From UBA8079 sp965205535 (GTDB taxonomy: Bacteria > Pseudomonadota > Alphaproteobacteria > UBA6615): a stretch of 64,000 nucleotides of DNA. Each line of letters starts with the position of its first letter. Within the stretch, counting starts at the first letter, position 1. Positions 42,842 to 52,566 of the stretch are shown here, piece by piece. The stretch lies in the NCBI GenBank assembly GCA_965205535.1, contig CBDBHH010000005.1, positions 2,170,001 to 2,234,000 on the forward strand. The letters are read 5' to 3'. Position numbers and translations under genes: made by a program. The notes beneath the pieces are model-generated. The model searched no databases and was not told the DNA's origin. It saw nothing but the letters and a program-made list of their open reading frames with translations.

Positions 42842-43131
42842 TGGCCGGGACCATTGCGGTTCGGGTTGTCATCCGCGGTCGCGTGCAGGGTGTGTGGTTT
42901 CGTGCCTGGACGGAGAATGTGGCGCGGGATTTGTGTCTGGATGGCTGGGTTCGAAACCGTTCTGACGGCACTGTTGAGGCCGTTTTTGCCGGCCCGCATC
43001 CCGCCGTTGATCGGATGATAAACAACTGTCGTGAGGGGCCACCCGCCGCCGTCGTGGAATCCGTGTCCGAGGAGCGGATCGCGCCCGATGGGTTGATCGG
43101 TACGGGGTTCGTCAAGAAACCGACGGCCTAG
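42841..43131 (+). CDS. acyP: Acylphosphatase
   Basis: The enzyme hydrolyses acyl phosphates such as carbamoyl phosphate or 1,3-bisphosphoglycerate. The 96-residue protein has the family signature RVVIRGRVQGVWFRAWTENV, with the catalytic Arg, and GWVRNRSDGTVEAVF with the catalytic Asn. Its ATG shares one base with the pccA stop (TAATG), so it is probably co-translated with pccA. It converges on lipB and shares the tetranucleotide CTAG as stop codon with it. Confidence 0.93.
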   Translation: MAGTIAVRVVIRGRVQGVWFRAWTENVARDLCLDGWVRNRSDGTVEAVFAGPHPAVDRMINNCREGPPAAVVESVSEERIAPDGLIGTGFVKKPTA

Positions 43132-43805
43132 CCGAATATCTTCGTAAAGCTGGCTTTCAGCGCCGCGTCGACATCTTTCATGCCGGCGTCGACACCCAGA
43201 TCGGCAAGGCTGGTGACGCCGAGATGGTCCTCGCCGATGCCGCACGGCACGATCCCGGAGAAATGCTCCAGGTCGGGTGACACGTTGATGGAGATGCCGT
43301 GATAGGTGATCCAGTGGCGCACGCGCACGCCGATCGCCGCGATTTTGTCCTCGCGGCCGTCATCATGGGCGACCCAGATTCCCACCCGTCCGTCCCGACG
43401 TTCGCCATTGATTCCGAATGTTGAAAGGGTCTCGATGACCCATGCCTCAAGGCCGCGCACATAGGCGCGCAGATCCTGGCCGCGCACGCGCAGATCGATC
43501 ATGGCATAGGCCACGCGCTGGCCGGGGCCATGATAGGTGTACTGCCCGCCGCGACCCGTTTCGTAGACAGGGAAGCGGTCGACGTCGAGCAGGTCATCCG
43601 GTTTGGCGCTGGTGCCCGCGCTGTAGAGTGGCGGATGCTCGACCAGCCATATCAGCTCGTCGGCGGTGCCATGACGAATGTCTGATACCCGTGTCTCCAT
43701 CGCTGCCACAGCCTCGTCATAGGGCTGTAACCCCGGGGCGGTTTGCCAGGTGATGGTTCCGGGAGAAATCCGCTTCAGATCGGGAATTGTCATTGTCTCG
43801 CGCAT
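43128..43805 (-). CDS. lipB: Octanoyl-(acyl-carrier-protein) transferase LipB
   Basis: LipB moves octanoate from ACP onto lipoyl domains of E2 and H proteins, the first step of lipoate synthesis. The 225-residue protein contains GRGGQYTYHGPGQRVAY, the invariant K154 in DKIAAIGVRVRHWITYHG, and C188 in GIVPCGIGEDHLG, the residue that forms the thioester intermediate. Two ATG codons (43805 and 43793) are possible starts, with no strong ribosome binding site. It is divergent from maeB across a 149-base gap. Confidence 0.95.
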   Translation of the reverse strand: MRETMTIPDLKRISPGTITWQTAPGLQPYDEAVAAMETRVSDIRHGTADELIWLVEHPPLYSAGTSAKPDDLLDVDRFPVYETGRGGQYTYHGPGQRVAYAMIDLRVRGQDLRAYVRGLEAWVIETLSTFGINGERRDGRVGIWVAHDDGREDKIAAIGVRVRHWITYHGISINVSPDLEHFSGIVPCGIGEDHLGVTSLADLGVDAGMKDVDAALKASFTKIFG

Positions 43806-43954
43806 TTTACAAAACCGAAATATACGCGTGTTCTCATGGTATTGCTTGATTTCCGGTTGCCACTCGCAAGCGGATCACGCATCTAACAGGTTAACCAATT
43901 CAGCGCGGGTCAAACTCTTCCGGTGGATGCGTCCCCGCGCTGCGGAGAAATTTC

Positions 43955-46237
43955 ATGGCCGAAGATATTCGCGAAGCGTCCCTGCGGTACCACCGCGAAG
44001 GTCGCCCCGGCAAAATCGAAGTCGTTGCATCCAAACCCCTGGGCAACCAGCGTGATCTTTCGCGCGCCTACACGCCCGGCGTCGCCCAGGCGTCCCTGGC
44101 AATCGTCGAAGACCCGGCTATGGCCGCGGAAGTCACCGTCAGGGGCAACCTGGTCGGGGTCGTGACAAACGGTACAGCCGTGCTTGGGCTCGGTGCCATC
44201 GGGCCCCTGGCCTCCAAGCCTGTGATGGAAGGCAAAGGGGTCTTGTTCAAGAAGTTCGCGGATATCGACGTGTTCGATATCGAGGTGGACGAGACCGACG
44301 TGGAACGGTTCGTGGACATTGTCGCAGCGCTTGAGCCGACCTTCGGCGGGATCAACCTCGAGGATATCAAGGCACCGGAATGCTTCGAGATCGAGAAACG
44401 CTTGCGCGAACGCATGAATATTCCGGTCTTCCATGACGACCAGCACGGCACGGCCATCATCGTGGGTGCGGCTGTCCGCAATGGCCTCCGCCTCGCCGAA
44501 CAAGACATCACGACGGCTCGCCTCGTGACCTCGGGTGCCGGTGCCGCGGCCCTCGCATGCGTGAACCTGCTGGTCGAGATGGGGTTGCCGAAAGAGAATG
44601 TCACGCTCACCGACATTGAGGGTGTGGTCTACAAGGGTCGTGAGAAGGGTATGAATCCCTATCTTGAGGCCTATGCGCAGGACACCGACGCCCGGACGCT
44701 GGATGACGCGATTGGAGGCGCAAATATCTTTCTCGGATTGTCCGCTCCCGGCGTACTGAGCCAGGAGATGGTGAAGAAAATGGCGGACACGCCTCTGATC
44801 TTCGCGCTGGCCAACCCCAACCCCGAGATCCTGCCGGAAGATGCCAAGGCCGCACGTCCCGATGCGATCATCGCCAGTGGCCGGTCCGACTATCCCAACC
44901 AGGTCAACAATGTTCTGTGTTTCCCGCATATATTCCGCGGCGCGCTGGATGTGGGCGCAACCGACATCAACGAGGCGATGAAGGTTGCCGCGGTGGACGC
45001 CATCGCAGATCTGGCAATGCGCGAGACGTCGGATGTTGTGGCATCCGCTTACGGCGGCCAGGTGGCGAAATTCGGTGCAGATTCGATCATCCCGAGCCCG
45101 TTCGACCCGCGATTGATAAGCGAAGTCGCGCCGGCGGTTGCGCGCGCGGCGATAGAGAGCGGTGTCGCAACGCGGCCGATCGAGGATTTCGACGCCTATC
45201 TTGAGCAGCTGGATCGGTTTGTTTTTCGCTCGGGCCTCCTGATGCGGCCGATTTTCGATCAGGCGCGCGCCGACAAGAAGCGCATTGTCTATGCCGAGGG
45301 CGAGGATGAACGCGTTCTTCGCGCCGCCAAGGCGGTGATCGACGAAGGCGTGGGCATTCCTATTCTGATCGGGCGTCCGAAGATCGTGCAGCGACGGGTT
45401 GAGCGATTGGGTCTCAACTTCAAACCGGGTGAGGATTGCGAGATCATCAACCCCCAGGACGATCCGCGCTATCGGGATTACTGGAAGCTGTATCACAGCC
45501 TGGCCGAGCGAAAGGGCGTATCGCCGGACGAGGCAAGAACGCGCGTGCGCACGAACGCGACGGTGATTGCCGCACTGGCGCTGATGCGCGGGGATGCGGA
45601 TGCCATGATCTGCGGCACCGAGGGCCGCTATGACCGTCATTTGCAGCACGTGCAGGACGTGGTGGGGCTGCGTGAAGGTGTGCAGGATATGTCGGCAGTA
45701 TCGGTCCTGATACTTTCGAAAGGTACGATTTTCATCACGGATACCTATGTCACGCCCAACCCGACGGTTGCGGAAATTGCAGAAATGACTCATCTCGCCG
45801 CAGAAGAAGTGCGGCGGTTCGGACTAACACCCAAGGTGGCGTTGCTCTCGCATTCAAGTTTCGGCAGTTCGAACGCTGACTCTGCTCAGAAAATGCGCGC
45901 GGCGCGCAGGCTGGTGCACGAACGTGACCCGGACCTTCAGGTCGAGGGCGAGATGCATGCGGATGCCGCGATCAATCCGGATATTCGGGAGCGTATTTTT
46001 CCCAACAGCGTCCTCGAAGGACAGGCAAACTTGCTCGTCATGCCGGATCAGGATGCGGCGAACATCGCCTTTAACTTGCTGAAGACACTGGCAGATGGCC
46101 TGGCGGTTGGGCCGATCCTGGTGGGAGCTGAACGTTCGGCACATGTGCTGACGCCATCCGTCACCGCGCGCGGAATTTTGAATATGAGCGCGGTTGCGGC
46201 TGTGGGCGCACAATTCGATACCCGGGTTAAGGCCTAG
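43955..46237 (+). CDS. maeB: NADP-dependent malic enzyme with phosphotransacetylase-like domain
   Basis: MaeB decarboxylates malate to pyruvate, giving NADPH. The malic enzyme part (1 to about 430) has the catalytic Tyr39 in AYTPGVA and Lys94 in MEGKGVLFKKFADID, metal ligands in LEDIKAPECFEIEK and HDDQHGTA, and a Rossmann segment VTSGAGAAALACVNLL. The C-terminal 320 residues resemble phosphotransacetylase, which in MaeB enzymes is regulatory (acetyl-CoA) rather than catalytic. The 760-residue length is normal. The start follows a GGAG site; mgtE begins six bases after the stop. Confidence 0.95.
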   Translation: MAEDIREASLRYHREGRPGKIEVVASKPLGNQRDLSRAYTPGVAQASLAIVEDPAMAAEVTVRGNLVGVVTNGTAVLGLGAIGPLASKPVMEGKGVLFKKFADIDVFDIEVDETDVERFVDIVAALEPTFGGINLEDIKAPECFEIEKRLRERMNIPVFHDDQHGTAIIVGAAVRNGLRLAEQDITTARLVTSGAGAAALACVNLLVEMGLPKENVTLTDIEGVVYKGREKGMNPYLEAYAQDTDARTLDDAIGGANIFLGLSAPGVLSQEMVKKMADTPLIFALANPNPEILPEDAKAARPDAIIASGRSDYPNQVNNVLCFPHIFRGALDVGATDINEAMKVAAVDAIADLAMRETSDVVASAYGGQVAKFGADSIIPSPFDPRLISEVAPAVARAAIESGVATRPIEDFDAYLEQLDRFVFRSGLLMRPIFDQARADKKRIVYAEGEDERVLRAAKAVIDEGVGIPILIGRPKIVQRRVERLGLNFKPGEDCEIINPQDDPRYRDYWKLYHSLAERKGVSPDEARTRVRTNATVIAALALMRGDADAMICGTEGRYDRHLQHVQDVVGLREGVQDMSAVSVLILSKGTIFITDTYVTPNPTVAEIAEMTHLAAEEVRRFGLTPKVALLSHSSFGSSNADSAQKMRAARRLVHERDPDLQVEGEMHADAAINPDIRERIFPNSVLEGQANLLVMPDQDAANIAFNLLKTLADGLAVGPILVGAERSAHVLTPSVTARGILNMSAVAAVGAQFDTRVKA

Positions 46238-46243
46238 GCACCC

Positions 46244-47641
46244 GTGACTTACCAGCCGGACATCGACGAGAGTACGACCGGCCATGAGGCCGAGCGCAGC
46301 TATGGCGTCGATGAATCGCTGGTGCGCACCTGCGAGATTGCCCTGTCCGTGGGCCGGGTTGATGAGCTCGATGGCCTGATCGAGGGGCTTCACGCTTCTG
46401 ATCTGGCTGATCTTCTTGAGGAACTGAGCTCCGACAGCCGACGGATTCTTTTCGATCATGTACGTGATCGCCTGGATCCCGAGCTGCTGACCCACCTCGA
46501 TGATGTGGTGCGCGAGGATGTCCTCGAACAGCTGGAGCCGGCCGAAGTCGCCGCCGCCATCACCGAGCTCGACACCGATGATGCGATCGACGTTTTCGAG
46601 GATGTGGCGGCGGCGGACCAGGCCAGTGTGCTGGCGCGCTTGTCACCTTCCGACCGGGCGCTCGTAGAGCAGGCGTTGACCTATCCAGAAGATAGTGCCG
46701 GCCGCCTGATGCAGCACGAGCTCGTCACCGTTCCCAAGGACTGGTCCGTGGGCAACAGCATCGACTACATGCGTGAACGTGCAGCGGATCTTCCGCGCGA
46801 TTTTTACGAAATCTATGTGGTGGATGACGATCGCCGCCCGGTCGGAAACATTCCGTTATCGCGGTTGATGCGAAATCAACGCGATGTGCGGATTGACGAC
46901 ATCATGCTGACCGACCTTCGCTCGGCCTATGTCGAGATGGATCAGGAAGAGGCGGCCCTGATGTTCAGGCAGTATGCGCTGTTGTCGGCCCCGGTGGTGA
47001 ACGACGCCGGGCAGCTGGTCGGCGTCATCACGGCCGACGATATCGTCCACGTCATTCATGAAGAGGCGGAAGAGGATATTCTGCGTCTTGGCGGCGTGCG
47101 CGAAGATGATTTCTACGAAGCGGTTCTGGATACAACGCGGGCACGTTTTTCCTGGTTGCTTGCCAATCTCGGAACGGCCATTACCGCCTCGCTTGTCATC
47201 GGCCTGTTCGATGCGGCGATCGAGCAGGTGGTTGCGCTGGCGATCCTCATGCCGATCGTTGCATCAATGGGCGGCAATGCAGGCACACAGACTTTGACGG
47301 TCGCGGTGCGGGCGCTTGCGATGAAGGAGCTGACCGCCACCAATGCCGCGCGAATTGTCGGCAAGGAAGTCATTGTTGGCGGCATCAACGGCATGTTGTT
47401 CGCCATCGTGATGGGGGTTGTCGCCTGGTTTTGGTTTGGCGAGCCGGCGATCGGTTTCATCATCGCGGCAGCCATGGTCTTCAATCTTCTTGTCGCCGGG
47501 TTTGCGGGTGTGACCATTCCCCTTGCGCTGGAGCGCTTGCGCATCGATCCCGCCGTCGGGTCCGCGGTTGTCCTCACGACGATCACCGACGTCGTCGGGT
47601 TTGTGTCGTTCCTCGGCCTCGCGGCCATCGTGCTGCTATGA
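46244..47641 (+). CDS. mgtE: Magnesium transporter MgtE
   Basis: MgtE is a homodimeric Mg2+ channel gated by cytoplasmic magnesium. The 465-residue protein has an acidic N-domain (about 40-150) made of short helical repeats, a pair of CBS domains (about 155-280), and five membrane segments from residue 305 on, with PIVASMGGNAGTQTLTV, the pore signature. Translation starts at a GTG. The stop overlaps the start of the S9 peptidase gene by four bases (ATGA). Confidence 0.95.
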   Translation: MTYQPDIDESTTGHEAERSYGVDESLVRTCEIALSVGRVDELDGLIEGLHASDLADLLEELSSDSRRILFDHVRDRLDPELLTHLDDVVREDVLEQLEPAEVAAAITELDTDDAIDVFEDVAAADQASVLARLSPSDRALVEQALTYPEDSAGRLMQHELVTVPKDWSVGNSIDYMRERAADLPRDFYEIYVVDDDRRPVGNIPLSRLMRNQRDVRIDDIMLTDLRSAYVEMDQEEAALMFRQYALLSAPVVNDAGQLVGVITADDIVHVIHEEAEEDILRLGGVREDDFYEAVLDTTRARFSWLLANLGTAITASLVIGLFDAAIEQVVALAILMPIVASMGGNAGTQTLTVAVRALAMKELTATNAARIVGKEVIVGGINGMLFAIVMGVVAWFWFGEPAIGFIIAAAMVFNLLVAGFAGVTIPLALERLRIDPAVGSAVVLTTITDVVGFVSFLGLAAIVLL

Positions 47642-49560
47642 CCATCACCAAGATCGCGGCACCCTATGGTACCTGGCCTTCGCCGATCACGGCCGGGATG
47701 ATTGCCGACACAACAATCTCGATTTCGAGCTTGCTGGTAGACGGCGATGACATTTACTGGCTTGAAGGGCGCCCCAGCGAAGCCGGTCGCGTCGTTCTTG
47801 TGCGGCAGACCGATACGGGGCCCGTCGATGTCATGCCGGCAGGTTATTCCGCGCGCACGCGTGTCCATGAATATGGCGGCGGCGCTGCGATTGTGTCGCG
47901 CGGCGTGATCTTCTTCGTCAACTTCGACGATCAACGGATATACCGCCTGGATAACGGCGGCACGCCGTCGGCAGTAACGGCAGATTCGGGCGACCGACAT
48001 GCCGATTTGTTCCTTGATGCGGCGGGACAGCGCATTTTGTGTGTCCGTGAGCGTCACGTCGGTACTGACGTGGTTAACGAGTTGATCGCCGTTGATCTGG
48101 CGTCCGGTACCAGCACGGTGCTTGTCGGCGGCCATGATTTTGTTTCGAACCCGCGGCTATCTCCGGACGGTACGACCCTGAGCTGGGTGAGTTGGGAATT
48201 GCCGGATATGCCATGGGATTCGGCGTGCGTTTGGGTGGCGCCAATAGAATCCGATGGGAATGTTGGCACACCGCGCAAGTTGGCGGGCGGCGATGGCGTG
48301 TCAGTATTTCAGCCGATGTGGGCACCCGATGGGACGCTGGTGTTTGCTGCCGATACCGACGGCTGGTGGAATCTGCATCGTTGGGATGGCGTCGCTGTTT
48401 CCGTCATCCACCCCATGGAAGCCGAGTTCGGACTTCCCCAGTGGATTTTCGGGATGCGGACCTTCGACATAGGGGCTTCGGGCGACATTGTGACGACTTA
48501 TACCCGCGAGGGAGCGTGGTGGCTGGCGTGCATCGATGATGGCGGGCTTCGCGATATCGATGTGCCATGGACCGACATCTCCTCACCGCAATGGGTGGAT
48601 GACAAGCTTGTGTTCATCGGATCCTCCGCCAGTGCCGCATCTGCGGTGCTCGTGCTGGACCCTGCTTCAGGGTCATGGGAAACATTGCAGTCTTCGCTCA
48701 CCGCCGACCTCGACCCGGCCGGGCTCTCGGTTCCTGATGCCATATCGTTTGAAACCATGGACGGGGACATTGCATACGGTTTTTACTATCCGCCCTGCAG
48801 CGCCACGACAGCCGCGCCACCTGATGAACATCCACCGATTATCGTGCGGGGACATGGCGGTCCGACGGGGGCGACGTCGCCGTCATTCAGCCTCGCGATC
48901 CAGTACTGGACCAGTCGAGGGTTTGCCGTACTGGACGTGAACTACCGCGGCAGCACGGGGTTTGGCAGGGCGTATCGCGAAGCGCTCTACGGCCGTTGGG
49001 GTGAGGCAGATGTGGATGACATGGTCCGTGGCGCCGAATATCTGGTGGCGCTGGGCCTGGCGGATTCGTCCCGCCTGGCGATTCGCGGAGGTAGTGCGGG
49101 CGGTTATACCGCACTTGCGGCACTCGCCTTCCGCGACACTTTTTCGGGCGGAGCAAGCCTTTACGGGATTGGTGACCTGATGACGCTCGCACAAGATACG
49201 CACAAGTTCGAAAGTCGATATCTGGATCGGTTGATCGGACCATTACCCGAGACCGAGCAGCTATATCGTGATCGATCACCAATCGAACATGTGGACGCGC
49301 TGAATTGCCCGGTGATTTTTCTTCAAGGTGAAGATGATAAGGTCGTTCCACCCAACCAGGCCGAGATGATGGTGGACGCCCTCGACCAGAAGGGGATACC
49401 GGTTGCCTATGTTCTCTTCGAGGGCGAGGGGCACGGTTTTCGAAAGGCCGAGAATGTGACCCGCGCACTGGAGTCTGAATTGGCGTTTTACGGGCGAGTT
49501 TTCGGGTTCGTGCCGGCGGATGATCTGCCCGGGCTCGATATCCGGAACTTGACGAGCTAG
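47638..49560 (+). CDS. S9 family prolyl oligopeptidase-type peptidase
   Basis: An N-terminal beta-propeller (about 1-380) precedes an alpha/beta hydrolase domain in this 640-residue protein. The catalytic triad is S486 (GGSAGGYT), D567 (QGEDDKVVPP) and H599 (GEGHGF). No signal peptide is visible, so it is probably a cytoplasmic acylaminoacyl-peptidase or dipeptidyl-peptidase-like enzyme of subfamily S9C. I start at the ATG overlapping the mgtE stop; the open frame further upstream lies inside mgtE and has no family similarity. Confidence 0.9.
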   Translation: MTITKIAAPYGTWPSPITAGMIADTTISISSLLVDGDDIYWLEGRPSEAGRVVLVRQTDTGPVDVMPAGYSARTRVHEYGGGAAIVSRGVIFFVNFDDQRIYRLDNGGTPSAVTADSGDRHADLFLDAAGQRILCVRERHVGTDVVNELIAVDLASGTSTVLVGGHDFVSNPRLSPDGTTLSWVSWELPDMPWDSACVWVAPIESDGNVGTPRKLAGGDGVSVFQPMWAPDGTLVFAADTDGWWNLHRWDGVAVSVIHPMEAEFGLPQWIFGMRTFDIGASGDIVTTYTREGAWWLACIDDGGLRDIDVPWTDISSPQWVDDKLVFIGSSASAASAVLVLDPASGSWETLQSSLTADLDPAGLSVPDAISFETMDGDIAYGFYYPPCSATTAAPPDEHPPIIVRGHGGPTGATSPSFSLAIQYWTSRGFAVLDVNYRGSTGFGRAYREALYGRWGEADVDDMVRGAEYLVALGLADSSRLAIRGGSAGGYTALAALAFRDTFSGGASLYGIGDLMTLAQDTHKFESRYLDRLIGPLPETEQLYRDRSPIEHVDALNCPVIFLQGEDDKVVPPNQAEMMVDALDQKGIPVAYVLFEGEGHGFRKAENVTRALESELAFYGRVFGFVPADDLPGLDIRNLTS

Positions 49561-49585
49561 CGACCGGGAAGCAGGAGACAAGTAT

Positions 49586-50230
49586 ATGAAACTCTACGAT
49601 TATTGGCGCTCGTCCGCCGCATTTCGGATGCGCATTGCGCTCAATCTAAAGGGCCTCGATGCGGAGCGGGAGTACATCCATCTGCGCCTGAAGGATCAGT
49701 CATCGGATGCTTATCTTGCCGTAAACCCGCAAGGCCTGGTTCCGACTCTCATCGATGATGATGGGACGCGGGTGACCCAATCGATGGCTATCATGGAATA
49801 TCTCGACGAAACGCGGCCGGAAACCATGTCCTTGTTGCCGGTAGATGCGAAGGGCCGTGCGCGTGTGAGGGCCCTGTCTCAGGCGATCGCGTGCGACATA
49901 CATCCGCTCAACAATCTGCGTGTACTGCGTTTGCTCGGCTCGGAGTTGGGCCTTGATGAAGAGACCCGCAACGAGCAGTGGTACAAGCACTGGATCGATG
50001 AGGGTATGCGAGGTCTTGAAGGCATGCTGAACGATGGTGGTGCCGGCCGGTTTTCCCACGGCGACACGCCGACGATGGCTGATGTCTGCCTCGTGCCGCA
50101 GGTCTTTAACGCGCAGCGTTTCGGATGTGACCTTTCCGCATACCCCACAGCGTTGCGGGTTAACGGCAGCTGCCTCGAGATGCCGGCATTCCGTGACGCG
50201 TTGCCGGACAATCAGCCCGACGCGGAGTAG
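49586..50230 (+). CDS. maiA: Maleylacetoacetate isomerase-type glutathione transferase (zeta class)
   Basis: Zeta-class GSTs convert maleylacetoacetate to fumarylacetoacetate in tyrosine breakdown, or act on maleylpyruvate. The 214-residue protein starts MKLYDYWRSSAAFRMRIALN; the family motif SSxSxRxRIAL is recognisable, with Ala at the usual catalytic-site cysteine. VNPQGLVPTLIDDDG binds glutathione and the C-terminal HGDTPTMADVCLVPQVFNA is typical. No fahA or hmgA lies nearby, so the pathway assignment is from the family only. An AGGAG site precedes the start. Confidence 0.85.
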   Translation: MKLYDYWRSSAAFRMRIALNLKGLDAEREYIHLRLKDQSSDAYLAVNPQGLVPTLIDDDGTRVTQSMAIMEYLDETRPETMSLLPVDAKGRARVRALSQAIACDIHPLNNLRVLRLLGSELGLDEETRNEQWYKHWIDEGMRGLEGMLNDGGAGRFSHGDTPTMADVCLVPQVFNAQRFGCDLSAYPTALRVNGSCLEMPAFRDALPDNQPDAE

Positions 50231-50233
50231 GGG

Positions 50234-51049
50234 CTAGCTGCCACGCTTCTGGGCGATGAGCTGGCGCATCTGGTCGGGGCTCATGGCGCCTGGCACGAGT
50301 TGATCACCGACAATGAAGGCAGGAGTGCCGCGCACGCCGACCTGGCGGGCGAGTTGCAGATTGGTCTGGATTTGAGTCTCGATCGACGGGGACTGCATGT
50401 CACGTCGCAGCCGGTCGAGGTCCATGCCGAGCCGGCTGGCGATCCGGAAGATCGCGTTTTCAGACGGCGCACCACGCAACCCCATGATGGCGAGATGGAA
50501 GTCCGCATACTTACCCTGCCTGGCCGATGCGAGTGCTGCACGGGTCGCGAGTGTCGATTCACGCCCGAACACCGGAAACTCCTTGAAGATAATCTTCACG
50601 TCGGGGTCTTCCGCTGCGATTTTGGCAAGGTCCTGTGCCATCCGCTTGCAGTAGGGACATTGATAGTCGAAGAATTCGACGACTGTGACCGATGCATCGG
50701 GGTTGCCGATAAACGGGTCACGACGGGTATTGACCAGCTGGTCCATGTGGGCCGCGATGGCGCCATGGTTTTGCTGCTGCTGGCTGTGTTGCTGTTGCGC
50801 CTGGAGCGCCTCGATGGCTTCAACGATCACCTCAGGATTGCTGAGAAGATACACGCGCACGGTATTGCGAATGTCGTTCTTCTGAAGCGCGGTAAAGGGC
50901 GCGTTGCTGGCGCCGTCTGTTGTGGTTGGTCGCGGGGTCTCAGTGACAATCTGTGTCGGTTGCCCGGAGAAGGTGGGGAATACGATCGCCAGAGCCACGA
51001 CAGCGGCCATGATCAGGGCGACGAGAACGGCTCCGCGGGATTCCGACAC
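50234..51049 (-). CDS. DsbA family thiol-disulfide oxidoreductase
   Basis: The 271-residue protein has an N-terminal membrane anchor or signal (about 7-24), a Gln/His-rich linker after about residue 84, and a DsbA-type thioredoxin fold with the active site CPYC (C131, C134) and the cis-proline GTPAF. It probably forms or isomerises disulfides in the periplasm, like Com1/ScsC-type proteins. It lies downstream of the M48 protease on the same strand (125-base gap) and ends three bases from the maiA stop. Confidence 0.9.
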   Translation of the reverse strand: MSESRGAVLVALIMAAVVALAIVFPTFSGQPTQIVTETPRPTTTDGASNAPFTALQKNDIRNTVRVYLLSNPEVIVEAIEALQAQQQHSQQQQNHGAIAAHMDQLVNTRRDPFIGNPDASVTVVEFFDYQCPYCKRMAQDLAKIAAEDPDVKIIFKEFPVFGRESTLATRAALASARQGKYADFHLAIMGLRGAPSENAIFRIASRLGMDLDRLRRDMQSPSIETQIQTNLQLARQVGVRGTPAFIVGDQLVPGAMSPDQMRQLIAQKRGS

Positions 51050-51174
51050 AATAACTCTCCTGGACTGAAACAGGCCGGCTTGACCGGCTCAATGTGCGCG
51101 GGATGATGGTGGAGAGCAGGGGGCCGTTCAAGCCGTGGCGTGGCGTGTCACGCAATGTTGACCGTTTGCGAGCA

Positions 51175-52524
51175 CTACCGCTCGAGCTGTCGATTGGCCT
51201 CACTCACGATGTCTTGTGCACGAAGCCAGCCCGGCGCGCCTGTCGGGAGGATATTGACTGCACGTTCCGCGAGTGCCAGTGCCGCTTTCGCATCGCCGCC
51301 GAGAAGTGTGTATTCGGCCTGGCTCAGGGCGAGGTCTCCTTGATTTCCGAGCCTCTCGTTGACGATGGTCAGCAATCGCCAGGCATCTCGCATCTGCGGG
51401 TCGAGACGAACAGCGACCCGTAAGTTATCCAGCGCGGGTTCAAGTAGCTCGGCCCGGCCGGACTCTACCTGCGCCTTGCCCAGTCCCGTTCGTAGCAGGG
51501 GCTCGTTTGGTGCCAGTTCGACCATTCGCCCATAGGGGACAAGCGAGTCATCCACCCGACCGTTCTCGAGCAGCATTTGTCCCTTGAGTTCATGGAAATA
51601 GGGGTTGTCCGGATCTTTGGCGATCAGTTCGTTGACCAGCGGCAGCGCCTTGCCGATGTCGGCATTGCGATAATAGGCGATCGCATGTGCGTATCGCGCC
51701 GGCGTTTCGCTTCGATCCTCGGGATATATCTCGAATGTGCGTTCCAGCGGCTCCACGAACCCGATCAACTTGGCACGCATGTAGGCATGTTTTTTTGCAA
51801 GATCGGCCGAGATCGGCGTGTTCGAGAATCGCGACAATGCGAGATGTCCCGAAACGGTCGCAATCCGGTCGTTGGTCAGGGGATGGGTGCTCAGATAGGG
51901 GTGTTCGCGACCTCCCGCCAGGCGAATGTCGCGTTGCAGGAGCTGGAAAAACTCGAGCAGGCCACGTGACGAAATACCGGTCCGGTCGAGATATTTCAGC
52001 GCTGCCGCGTCGGCCGCAGATTCCTGAGTTCGGCTGTATTTGAGCAGACCGGTGAGTGCGGCATTTGAGCCGCCACCCACAACGGCGCCCGCGACGCGTC
52101 CATCGCCCGTCGCGAGTCCGGCGGCCAGGCCGGCGATCAGCGAGATAATCGACTTGGTTTCGGCGTCGCGCAACGCATCCTGGAAGCGCGCCAGATGTCC
52201 GCCGGCGATATGTCCGGTTTCATGCGCGATCACGCCGATCACTTCCTCGGGACCCTTGGCGCGAATAAGCAAACCAGTGTTAATGAAGACACGCTGGCCA
52301 CCGGCAACGAACGCGTTGAGACGGGCGTCGTTTACGATGTGAACTTCGACCACACTGCTGTCGAGGCCCGCCGCATTGAAAATTGGCGTCGCATAGTCGC
52401 GAATGATATTTTCAATTTCAGCGTCGCGGATGAGGCCGATATTTCGGCCTTGTCCGAACGCAGGCGTACTTGCCGAAACGGCGAGTACGGTGATCAATCC
52501 AACCAAACGAACGAACGGACGCAC
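51175..52524 (-). CDS. M48 family metalloprotease with TPR-like C-terminus (BepA-like)
   Basis: BepA-type proteases survey outer-membrane protein assembly in the periplasm. I choose the GTG at 52524, preceded by GGAG eight bases upstream, which gives 449 residues and puts a clean signal peptide at the N-terminus (cleavage after PAFG or FGQ). The zinc motif HETGH supplies H101, E102 and H105; E168 in RTQESAAD is the third ligand. The last 200 residues look like TPR helices. An ATG at 52545 and another at 52578 are alternatives. Confidence 0.9.
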   Translation of the reverse strand: MRPFVRLVGLITVLAVSASTPAFGQGRNIGLIRDAEIENIIRDYATPIFNAAGLDSSVVEVHIVNDARLNAFVAGGQRVFINTGLLIRAKGPEEVIGVIAHETGHIAGGHLARFQDALRDAETKSIISLIAGLAAGLATGDGRVAGAVVGGGSNAALTGLLKYSRTQESAADAAALKYLDRTGISSRGLLEFFQLLQRDIRLAGGREHPYLSTHPLTNDRIATVSGHLALSRFSNTPISADLAKKHAYMRAKLIGFVEPLERTFEIYPEDRSETPARYAHAIAYYRNADIGKALPLVNELIAKDPDNPYFHELKGQMLLENGRVDDSLVPYGRMVELAPNEPLLRTGLGKAQVESGRAELLEPALDNLRVAVRLDPQMRDAWRLLTIVNERLGNQGDLALSQAEYTLLGGDAKAALALAERAVNILPTGAPGWLRAQDIVSEANRQLER

Positions 52525-52566
52525 GTGTCTATCTCCAGGAAGCATACTCAACCTAAGTACACACGA

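Noticed and set aside
43910..45793. Long minus-strand reading frame opposite maeB
   Set aside because: It is 627 codons long but antisense to a clear malic enzyme gene, has no recognisable domain, and is rich in His and Arg as expected from a shadow frame in GC-rich DNA.
52195..52566. Upstream extension of the GGT-like gene
   Set aside because: It runs antisense through the M48 signal peptide and zinc site; the lipoprotein signal begins at 52567.
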